Part shown: positions 1 through 5,319 of the stretch, piece by piece
How the letters are laid out: each line of letters begins with the position of its first letter
How positions within the stretch are numbered: the stretch's first letter is position 1
DNA from: Candidatus Woykebacteria bacterium RIFCSPLOWO2_01_FULL_43_14
GTDB lineage: Bacteria > Patescibacteriota > Microgenomatia > Woykebacterales > 2-01-FULL-43-14
Direction: 5' to 3'
Length of the DNA stretch: 9,858 nucleotides
Assembly: GCA_001816835.1 (NCBI GenBank)
Contig: MHDB01000010.1
Location: forward strand, 1 to 9,858
Made by a program: the position numbers and the translations under genes
Notes under the pieces: model-generated
Seen by the model: only the letters and a program-made list of their open reading frames with translations
The model's database searches: none
Told to the model about the DNA's origin: nothing

Positions 1-24
1 ATCTTCCATTAGGGATTGTGAGTA

Positions 25-36
25 TGTATAATAAAG
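25..36 (+). promoter_or_regulatory. Sigma70-like -10 promoter of the transketolase pair
   Basis: A perfect TATAAT lies at 27-32 inside the 12-mer TGTATAATAAAG (25-36). Transcription would start near 38-40 and leave a leader of about 20 bases before the ATG at 61. A -35 box is not convincing: at 17-base spacing the hexamer is TTCCAT (4-9). The leader has no Shine-Dalgarno. The same 12-mer recurs at 3360-3371 before the glycosyltransferase operon, which strengthens both promoter calls. Confidence 0.55.
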
Positions 37-60
37 CTTAAAATTCGGCAATTTACTTTT

Positions 61-822
61 ATGAACTTAACGACTCTTACGCCAAGGCAAAAACAACTCC
101 GGAAAAGGATTCTAGAAATAAGCCATAATCAAGGACTCTCTCACCTTGGCTCGTGCCTAAGTTCTATTGATATCATTGACGCTATTCATCAACTTAAAAA
201 ACCTGGGGAACCATTCGTCCTTTCCAATGGCCACGCCGGTATTGCTCTTTATGCTGTTTTGGAAAGTTTGGGCTTAGTAAATGACCAGGAAATAAAAAGT
301 ATGAACATCCATCCAGACCGAAACGCTGACAGAGGCATTGACGTCTCCACTGGCAGTCTAGGACAGGGTTTACCGATTGCGTTGGGTATGGCTCTGGCTG
401 ATAAGTCATCTAACGTTTATTGCCTTATTTCTGACGGAGAAATAGCCGAGGGTAGTATCTGGGAAGCCCTAAGAGTTTCCAGCCAACTTAATCTGACCAA
501 TCTCAAACTTGTTCTGAATGCCAACGGTTGGGGTGCGTATGACCAAATTGACTTAAGCCCTATCTCAAAGCGCTTTGAGTCTTTTGGCTGGCAAGTAGAT
601 GAGGTTGATGGTCATTTAACAGACGCAATCCTTGGTAAGATTTCACAAACAAGTCCCATTCCTAGAGTAGTCATGGCTAATACTAGTGTTGAGCATTTTC
701 CTTTTCTCAAGGGTCAAGATGCCCACTACTACAAAATGACTGAAGCTGACTTTCGATCTGCCTTACAAATCCTGGAACCCACAATTTTGGAAAAGCCTGT
801 TGATCAGGTTGTTTATGAATAA
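61..822 (+). CDS. Transketolase-like N-terminal subunit (TPP pyrophosphate-binding half)
   Basis: This 253-residue protein matches the N-terminal half of two-gene transketolases. Visible landmarks are SHLGSCLSSIDI (27-38, the family HxGSxLS motif), SNGHAGIALYA (55-65), GSLGQGLPIALGMALA (98-113), and SDGEIAEGSIWEA (124-136) followed by NANG (153-156), the metal/diphosphate motif normally written GDGE...N. The tail PFLKGQDAHYY (214-224) resembles the segment that closes this domain. It would bind Mg-TPP with the product of 826-1338, in the cytoplasm, to transfer a two-carbon ketol unit. The first Gly of GDGE is Ser124 and the Gly before the first motif His is Ser27, so it is a divergent member; the metal-binding Asp125 is kept. 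ATG 61 is the only usual start, because in-frame stops lie at 10-12 and 19-21 with no start codon between. It may be a specialised transketolase for an unusual sugar rather than the pentose-phosphate enzyme. Family confidence is high, substrate unknown. Confidence 0.9.
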   Translation: MNLTTLTPRQKQLRKRILEISHNQGLSHLGSCLSSIDIIDAIHQLKKPGEPFVLSNGHAGIALYAVLESLGLVNDQEIKSMNIHPDRNADRGIDVSTGSLGQGLPIALGMALADKSSNVYCLISDGEIAEGSIWEALRVSSQLNLTNLKLVLNANGWGAYDQIDLSPISKRFESFGWQVDEVDGHLTDAILGKISQTSPIPRVVMANTSVEHFPFLKGQDAHYYKMTEADFRSALQILEPTILEKPVDQVVYE

Positions 823-833
823 TTTATGAATAA
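812..833 (+). repeat. 11-bp exact tandem duplication across a stop/start junction
   Basis: TTTATGAATAA occurs twice head to tail, at 812-822 and 823-833. Copy 1 carries the stop of the first transketolase gene (TAA 820-822) and an ATG at 815. Copy 2 carries the ATG (826) that opens the second gene. The ATG at 815 now reads only MNNL before TGA at 827-829, which overlaps the real start as ATGA. An AGG at 806-808 is 6 bases before ATG 815 but 17 bases before ATG 826. Removing one copy would give a classic 8-base overlap with a well-placed Shine-Dalgarno. Confidence 0.9.
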
Positions 834-1338
834 TGGTCTTAAATTCGATCCTTCCAAGTTAATGCGGGCCCGCTTTGCTCGGGCTATTCACGACCAAATG
901 GCAAAAAACAAAGATATTTACGTCATCGCCGGAGATCTTGGGTATAAAATGTGGGACACTATCCGGACAGACTACCCAGATAGATTTATAAATACGGGTG
1001 CAGCGGAGCAAACAATGATGGGGCTGAGCGTTGGTCTCGCACTAAAAGGTAAGATTCCGGTAGTTTATTCGATCACCACTTTCTTACTCTACAGACCGTT
1101 TGAAACTATCCGCAACTACGTTCATCATGAAAAAATTCCCGTAAAACTAATTGGCGCAGGTAGAAATAGAGACTACCGACATGACGGGATATCTCACTGG
1201 GCTGAAGAAGACCGAGAAGTTATGAAAATTCTTCATAACATCAAGGCTCGTTGGCCAGATGATTCAGCAGACATAGACGGGCTCGTTGCAGACATGGTTG
1301 AGGACCCCAACCCCTGGTACATTAACCTAAAACGATAG
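826..1338 (+). CDS. Transketolase-like pyrimidine-binding subunit, short form
   Basis: This 170-residue protein is the pyrimidine-binding (PYR) partner of the preceding gene. It contains FINTGAAEQTMMGLSVGLAL (54-73), with Glu61 in the place of the catalytic Glu that activates the TPP aminopyrimidine. It also has GKIPVVYSITTFLLYRPFE (75-93) and IRNYVHHEKIPVKLIGAG (95-112), both typical of transketolase C-terminal subunits. GISHWAEEDREVM (121-133) replaces the usual GPTHxxxED motif. The protein stops at PWYINLKR (163-170), where the family reads PxYIRLxR, so the PYR domain is complete but the whole transketolase C-terminal domain (roughly 130 residues in family members of about 300) is absent. 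The gene begins 3 bases after the upstream stop, and translation is probably coupled. Sulfopyruvate-decarboxylase-type two-subunit enzymes have similar sizes, but the motifs are transketolase-like. Confidence 0.85.
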   Translation: MNNGLKFDPSKLMRARFARAIHDQMAKNKDIYVIAGDLGYKMWDTIRTDYPDRFINTGAAEQTMMGLSVGLALKGKIPVVYSITTFLLYRPFETIRNYVHHEKIPVKLIGAGRNRDYRHDGISHWAEEDREVMKILHNIKARWPDDSADIDGLVADMVEDPNPWYINLKR

Positions 1339-1340
1339 TT

Positions 1341-2279
1341 CTAATTTGGGTTCCTGAGTATGCTTTTAACAATATATTGCGGTCTTTGTTTCACTTCCTC
1401 AAAAATTTTACCGATGTACTGACCCAAAACGCTAATACCTAAGAGCTGGATTGCTCCGATAAACAATACCGTAATAAGTATCGTGGTAGTGCCGCGCGGG
1501 GTTCCAGGAAAAATAAAGTATGAAATTATTTGAGCCAGTATCGCGAGTAGAGCAACAAAAAAAACTACCAAAGAAATCAAGGTTATAAACTGTAATGGCA
1601 CATAGGAGAAGGAGAATATCCCTTTACTAGCCCAACCCAGATTTTTTAAAAGGCTATTGGTCGTTTGGCCAAACATTCTTTCTGGACGCATATAAGGTAC
1701 CCCTGTTTGCTTGTACCCAACCCAAGCTCTAAGCCCTCTTAAAAACCGATCCCGCTCTGGCAAAAGTTTTAACGCTTCAACTACTTTACGGTCTATGAGA
1801 GAAAAATCTCCTGCGTCGAGAGGAATTTTTACGTAAGAGAGTTTGTGGAAAACGCGGTAAAAAATCTTGTAGGCTAACTGCATCAGCAAAGGTGCCTCTC
1901 TAGTAGTTCGGACACCATAAACAACATCAAACCCCTCTAACCACTTCGCATAGAACTTTTCAATTATCTCTGGCGGGTCTTGAAGGTCGCCGTCCAAAAG
2001 GATCACCCCATCCCCATTGGCTAGGTTCATACCAGAAGTAAAAGCCATCTGCGAGCTAAAATTTCGGGAGTGATTGATACCAATTACGTGGGAATCTGAT
2101 GTTACCAGTTTTTCCAAAACCTGCTCAGTATTATCAGGACTTCCGTCGTTAACAAAGATAATTTCGTAGTCAACCCCAATTTTCTTAAAGACCTTGCTTA
2201 GTCTTTCGTACATAATTGGTATAGCTTGCTCATCTCTGTAACAAGCAATTATTGCCGACAAAATCTTTTTCTTAGCCAT
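1341..2279 (-). CDS. GT2 polyprenyl-phosphate glycosyltransferase, GtrB/DPM1-like
   Basis: This 312-residue protein has a GT-A domain and two C-terminal membrane segments. It shows LSAIIACYRDEQ (7-18), VNDGSPDNT (43-51), LLDGDLQDPP (94-103; the DxD-type metal site is D96-G97-D98), DAGDFSLIDR (155-164), and ERDRFLRGLRAWVGY (175-189). RMFGQ (201-205) followed by SFSYVPLQF is the usual lead into the membrane part. The segments are near 230-257 and 265-287. The family moves a sugar from a nucleotide donor to undecaprenyl phosphate on the cytoplasmic face, feeding GT-C enzymes outside. I start it at 2279 (MAKKKIL): AGGAG at 2290-2286 lies 6 bases upstream, and this gives an 8-base overlap with the SDR gene. 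A longer reading from 2315 would add 12 unconserved residues and overlap the SDR gene by 44 bases. The 3' end is 2 bases from the convergent transketolase gene. The sugar is not predictable. Confidence 0.9.
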   Translation of the reverse strand: MAKKKILSAIIACYRDEQAIPIMYERLSKVFKKIGVDYEIIFVNDGSPDNTEQVLEKLVTSDSHVIGINHSRNFSSQMAFTSGMNLANGDGVILLDGDLQDPPEIIEKFYAKWLEGFDVVYGVRTTREAPLLMQLAYKIFYRVFHKLSYVKIPLDAGDFSLIDRKVVEALKLLPERDRFLRGLRAWVGYKQTGVPYMRPERMFGQTTNSLLKNLGWASKGIFSFSYVPLQFITLISLVVFFVALLAILAQIISYFIFPGTPRGTTTILITVLFIGAIQLLGISVLGQYIGKIFEEVKQRPQYIVKSILRNPN

Positions 2280-3237
2280 GGTTTTCTCCTGTGTAAAAAT
2301 CCAGATTTTTTTCAAACCAATTCAAGCTTTCGCTAAAACCTTCTTTCAAACTATATTTAGTCTTCCATTTGAGCAATCTTTCAGCCATTGATATGTCAGC
2401 CACCCAATTCTTGGTATCCCAACTCCTCTTCTCATAAGTCCCAACTTTGACCTCAACTTTTCTTTTGGCTACGTCAAATAAAGTCTCAACAGCATCTATG
2501 AGAGTGGTCTGTGTTCCGCTACCAGCATTAAAAATTAGCCCTGCATTATCTTTAGCCATAAGCGCTGCTGAACACATTGCGGACACAAAATCATCGACAT
2601 AGATAAAATCCCGCACGATCTGTGGGTCTGCTAAGTGGATTGGTTTATTAGACAAAAGATTGGTCATAATCGTGGGAATAAAACGACCTTTCTCTTCATA
2701 AGGGCCATAAACTGAGAAAGGCCGCACTGTAACAATCGGCTTAGTGTGTGTTTTGGCCCATACCTGGCACAGTAGCGTTTGACTCGCTTTGGTAGCCGCA
2801 TAAAATGAGGCGGGTTCTAACAAATCACTTTCTTTCATAGGGGAGTCCTTGTAACCATATTCACTCGAAGAACCAACACTAACAAAACCAGCGTAATCTA
2901 CTTCCTGGGAAGCAGCCAACATCGCGTGAGTACCTACAATATTAGTGTCTATCATCTGCGCCACATCTTTTTGGGCGGGGTAGCTCCCATGAGCAGACAG
3001 ATGAAAGATATAATCAGGCCTGATTTGAGAAAAAAGTTTGGTAAGCCCTTCAGAGTCGGCAAGAGTAACCTGATGAGTCTGAATTTTGCTCAAAATGTCC
3101 TTGAGTCGCCATGTATTCGTAGTCGACTTTAACACAAGATGGATGTGATTTTTGTTAGCCAAAAGGCTTCTGACTAAATTTGCACCGATAAAACCAGCCC
3201 CACCAGTTATGAAAACTTTTTTGTTATTTAATTCCAT
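2272..3237 (-). CDS. NAD(P)-dependent sugar-nucleotide epimerase/dehydratase/reductase (extended SDR)
   Basis: This 321-residue protein is a full-length extended short-chain dehydrogenase. Its Rossmann motif is TGGAGFIGA (11-19). The catalytic set is Ser123-125 (GSSSEYG) with Tyr146 and Lys150 (YAATK). RPFSVYGP (172-179) and VRDFIYVDD (208-216) are hallmarks of sugar-nucleotide SDRs, as is the late NWVADISMAERLLKWK segment (277-292). After the second beta strand (VLKSTTNTWRL, 35-45) there is no acidic residue but Lys37, Ser38 and Arg44, which favours NADP over NAD and so a reductase role, though this is only an inference. It acts in the cytoplasm on a nucleotide sugar that its partner GT2 or the divergent operon may use. 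An in-frame TAG lies two codons upstream, so ATG 3237 is the start. The good AAGGAG (3260-3255) is 17 bases away, unusually far. Candidates include GDP-4-keto-6-deoxymannose reductase or a 4-epimerase; I cannot choose. Confidence 0.88.
   Translation of the reverse strand: MELNNKKVFITGGAGFIGANLVRSLLANKNHIHLVLKSTTNTWRLKDILSKIQTHQVTLADSEGLTKLFSQIRPDYIFHLSAHGSYPAQKDVAQMIDTNIVGTHAMLAASQEVDYAGFVSVGSSSEYGYKDSPMKESDLLEPASFYAATKASQTLLCQVWAKTHTKPIVTVRPFSVYGPYEEKGRFIPTIMTNLLSNKPIHLADPQIVRDFIYVDDFVSAMCSAALMAKDNAGLIFNAGSGTQTTLIDAVETLFDVAKRKVEVKVGTYEKRSWDTKNWVADISMAERLLKWKTKYSLKEGFSESLNWFEKNLDFYTGENHG
2286..2290 (-). promoter_or_regulatory. Shine-Dalgarno that fixes the GT2 start
   Basis: AGGAG on the minus strand, 6 bases before ATG 2279 and inside the end of the SDR coding region. 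It is one of the clearest ribosome binding sites in the window and decides between 2279 and the alternative start at 2315. Confidence 0.8.
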
Positions 3238-3254
3238 ACCCTAATTTTGATATA

Positions 3255-3260
3255 CTCCTT
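3255..3260 (-). promoter_or_regulatory. Shine-Dalgarno-like AAGGAG at unusual distance from the SDR start
   Basis: AAGGAG on the minus strand ends 17 bases before ATG 3237, well beyond the usual 5-10. No ATG, GTG or TTG lies at normal spacing, and an in-frame TAG blocks any longer protein. It may be a distant site, or irrelevant, with the closer AGGG just before the ATG playing a small part. Confidence 0.35.
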
Positions 3261-3285
3261 GAAGTAATTTAGCGGCAGCTCAGTG

Positions 3286-3315
3286 ATTGTAGCGTTTAAA
3301 AGCTTTTTGATGCAA
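3286..3315 (-). promoter_or_regulatory. Possible promoter for the SDR-GT2 pair
   Basis: On the minus strand TACAAT (3291-3286, five of six matches to TATAAT) is preceded, after an 18-base spacer, by TTGCAT (3315-3310, matching TTG of TTGACA). The start of transcription would fall near 3279, leaving a leader of about 40 bases. This is a best guess from consensus matching; a second -10-like TATATC (3254-3249) lies nearer the gene but has no -35. Confidence 0.35.
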
Positions 3316-3350
3316 GTTGGAGAGAAAATCACCCGTTATAGATATCCAAC
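3316..3350. repeat. Inverted repeat in the divergent promoter region
   Basis: GTTGGA (3316-3321) and TCCAAC (3345-3350) form an inverted repeat with a 23-base spacer. The right arm lies just downstream of the proposed -35 of the glycosyltransferase operon promoter, so a regulator bound here could affect it. Arms of six bases can occur by chance. The palindrome AAAAGCTTTT (3298-3307) lies next to it, between the two promoters. No regulator gene is present in the window. Confidence 0.25.
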
Positions 3351-3371
3351 ATACCTATCTGTATAATAAAG
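3339..3371 (+). promoter_or_regulatory. Promoter of the five-gene glycosyltransferase operon
   Basis: TATAAT (3362-3367) lies within the 12-mer TGTATAATAAAG (3360-3371), identical to the one before the first gene of the window. TAGATA (3339-3344) is a four-of-six -35 match at 17-base spacing. Transcription would begin near 3373-3375, only a few bases before an ATG at 3377, so the message could be nearly leaderless. Confidence 0.6.
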
Positions 3372-3376
3372 AAACT

Positions 3377-3406
3377 ATGGCTAAATTATGTGAAAAAAAT
3401 GTTTGA
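3377..3406 (+). other. Short out-of-frame ORF overlapping the GT4 start
   Basis: ATG 3377 opens nine codons (MAKLCEKNV) ending at TGA 3404-3406, in a different frame from the glycosyltransferase and running over its GTG (3390) and ATG (3399). It begins just after the expected transcription start. The A7 run at 3393-3399 lies inside it; with one A fewer, ATG 3377 would read straight into the glycosyltransferase. It is either a leader ORF, the true start with a sequence error, or chance. Confidence 0.3.
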
Positions 3407-4523
3407 AGCAAGAATTGCGGTCTTAGCTGATGTTATCAGTCAACGTTCCGGAGCTAGGGCGCCTATTAGATTTGCTCAGGGTTTTCAAAAACTAGGCTAC
3501 GAAGTACACTACTTCGCCCAAAACGTAAACGTGGACCAAGATCTTCATAAAGACCTGGTTGGAAGGGGTATCAAAGTTCATCTAGTGTTAAACAAGTTTC
3601 CCTTTCTCGGCAGGATTATTATGGCCTTTCAGACGTATCGTGAACTTGTTAGCGGGGGTTACGACCTGATTTTCTTACAATCAGCCCAAATCCACAACAT
3701 GGTCTACCTTTTTGTAAACATCCCCAAGCTGCGTACTTACTACGGGACACAATTAGACCTCGGTCTAGACAAGAGGAAAGAGATCTGGTCGTTTATCCCT
3801 CAAAGCTGGCTCAAATCTTATATTACTTTTAGAGAGGGCTTCGGTCTTAGGTCGGCTACTAAAGTGCTCTCTATCAGCCGTTATCTTGTACGAGAGGCCA
3901 AAAAACTCTACGGTCTTAGTTTGGACAACGTTTACCTCGGAGTCGATAACATGAAAACTGCCTTGAAGAAAGATAACAGCAAAGACAAAACAGTCAGGGT
4001 CATCTCGGTAAGCCGGATTGTTCCTTACAAAGGATTTCACACTTTGATTGAAACTTTCATCAAAGTTAACCAAAAATTTCCTGATATGCGCTTAGACATC
4101 ATTGGCTCCTCTCCCATCCAAGCTTATTTGGATTACCTTAATTCCATCAAAAACCAAAATGTTCACATCCACGTTAACATTACTGACCAAGAATTAGCGG
4201 AATACTATAACCAAGCGGATATCTACGCCACCTGTGATACCTGGGTTCCCTGGAGCCTGACACCCCTCGAAGCCAGTTTTTTCTCTCTCCCTCTGCTTGG
4301 TATGGATTATGGAGCTATGAACGAGATCATCGTTAACAAGAAAACAGGACTTTTGGCCAAAAACCAAAAGGAGCTAGAGCAAAACCTGGTAGCGCTAACG
4401 GAGAACAAAACGCTGAGAAAAACGTTAGGTAAAGGGGCTAAGAGTGAAGTTACCAAGTTTACTTGGGCAAAGACTTGTGAGGAGTACTCCAAAGTGATCG
4501 ATAGCATGGTCAAAAAGAGCTAA
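3390..4523 (+). CDS. Glycosyltransferase family 4 (GT-B fold), first gene of operon
   Basis: This 377-residue protein has the GT4 layout. An N-terminal acceptor domain begins ARIAVLADV (7-15), with RFAQGFQKLGYEVH (27-40). The donor domain opens with VISVSRIVPYKGFHTLIE (204-221), where Arg209 and Lys214 are the usual diphosphate-contacting pair. PWSLTPLEASFFSLPLL (287-303) and NEIIVNKKTGLLA (311-323) complete it. It would transfer a sugar from a nucleotide donor in the cytoplasm. The EX7E motif is incomplete: Glu294 is present but the first Glu is Val286, and the following Gly is Ser289. The start is uncertain: GTG 3390 is taken here, ATG 3399 would lose three residues, and an ATG at 3377 is out of frame by one base. 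No Shine-Dalgarno is seen. The next gene follows after 4 bases. Donor and acceptor are unknown. Confidence 0.88.
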   Translation: MKKMFEARIAVLADVISQRSGARAPIRFAQGFQKLGYEVHYFAQNVNVDQDLHKDLVGRGIKVHLVLNKFPFLGRIIMAFQTYRELVSGGYDLIFLQSAQIHNMVYLFVNIPKLRTYYGTQLDLGLDKRKEIWSFIPQSWLKSYITFREGFGLRSATKVLSISRYLVREAKKLYGLSLDNVYLGVDNMKTALKKDNSKDKTVRVISVSRIVPYKGFHTLIETFIKVNQKFPDMRLDIIGSSPIQAYLDYLNSIKNQNVHIHVNITDQELAEYYNQADIYATCDTWVPWSLTPLEASFFSLPLLGMDYGAMNEIIVNKKTGLLAKNQKELEQNLVALTENKTLRKTLGKGAKSEVTKFTWAKTCEEYSKVIDSMVKKS

Positions 4524-4527
4524 CCTT

Positions 4528-5319
4528 ATGCCAAAGAACAATTTAGAACTCATCTCTGTCATCATTCCTGCCTATAAACAAGAATCCACCATCCTTAAGG
4601 ATTTGGAAAATATTAAATCCAACTTAGATCAAATCAAGTATGACTACGAAATACTTGTGGTAGTCGATGGGAAGATAGATAAGACTTACGAATTAGCCAA
4701 AAAGCTTGAATCAGCCAAGATCAAGATCCTAGCTTATGAAAAAAATCACGGCAAAGGTTACGCCGTTAGATATGGAATGGCTCGGGCAAAGGGAGACTTG
4801 GTCGCTTTCATCGACTCAGGAATGGACATCAACCCTAATGGTATCAGAATGATGATCGAACACCTCATCTGGTATCAGGCAGACGTGATAGTAGGATCGA
4901 AAAGACACCCCGCCTCAAAAGTGATTTACCCGTTCAGGAGAAAAATCTACAGCATGCTTTACCAGATGCTTATCTGGGTGTTGTTTGGTCTAAAAGTCAA
5001 AGACACCCAAGTAGGGTTGAAGCTATTTAGACGGGCTGTTCTGGAAGATGTGCTACCTAGGTTACTAGTCAAACGGTATGCTTTTGATATCGAACTATTG
5101 GCAGTCGCCAGATACTTAGGGTACGGGAAGATTTACGAAGCGCCAGTCGAGCTAGACCTTAGTTTTCCCAGTAGTATCAAGTTAACTTCTGTTGTTAACA
5201 TGCTTCTTGATACTCTAGCTGTTTTCTACCGTCTTCGAATCCTAAGTTATTATAGTAACAAAAATAAAAGGCGTTGGGTCTATGACCCTGATCTTGACTA
5301 CAGGGTAAACGTCGGGTGA
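4528..5319 (+). CDS. GT2 glycosyltransferase, dolichyl-phosphate-glucose-synthase-like
   Basis: This 263-residue protein has a GT-A fold and no clear membrane anchor. ISVIIPAYKQE (9-19) and EILVVVDGKIDKT (41-53) form the nucleotide-binding part. The segment GKGYAVRYGMARAKGD (75-90) and the later block GSKRHPASKVIYPFRR (123-138), FGLKVKDTQVGLKLFRR (153-169), AFDIELLAVARYLGYG (185-200) are typical of the DPG-synthase/ALG5-like group. The metal site is unusual: where relatives read DADLD, this has D96-S-G-M-D100, so the middle Asp is Gly98. The family usually loads a sugar onto a polyprenyl phosphate, but the motif change makes activity uncertain. It begins 4 bases after the GT4 gene and its TGA overlaps the next gene's GTG as GTGA (5316-5319), implying coupled translation. 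Confidence 0.85.
   Translation: MPKNNLELISVIIPAYKQESTILKDLENIKSNLDQIKYDYEILVVVDGKIDKTYELAKKLESAKIKILAYEKNHGKGYAVRYGMARAKGDLVAFIDSGMDINPNGIRMMIEHLIWYQADVIVGSKRHPASKVIYPFRRKIYSMLYQMLIWVLFGLKVKDTQVGLKLFRRAVLEDVLPRLLVKRYAFDIELLAVARYLGYGKIYEAPVELDLSFPSSIKLTSVVNMLLDTLAVFYRLRILSYYSNKNKRRWVYDPDLDYRVNVG

Noticed and set aside
194..409. Antisense 71-codon reading in the first transketolase gene
   Set aside because: Its residues mirror the conserved transketolase motifs on the other strand; no independent support.
2280..2315. Longer N-terminus for the minus-strand GT2 (start at 2315)
   Set aside because: It adds 12 residues unlike the family and overlaps the SDR gene by 44 bases; ATG 2279 has AGGAG at 6-base spacing and begins at the conserved domain.
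3298..3307. AAAAGCTTTT palindrome as an intrinsic terminator
   Set aside because: The stem would be only A/T with a central GC and no loop, and it lies between divergent promoters where no transcript needs to end.
3765..4073. Antisense reading of about 100 codons inside the first GT4 gene
   Set aside because: It lies fully within a well-supported gene, has no recognisable motif or ribosome site, and its composition follows the opposite strand's codons.
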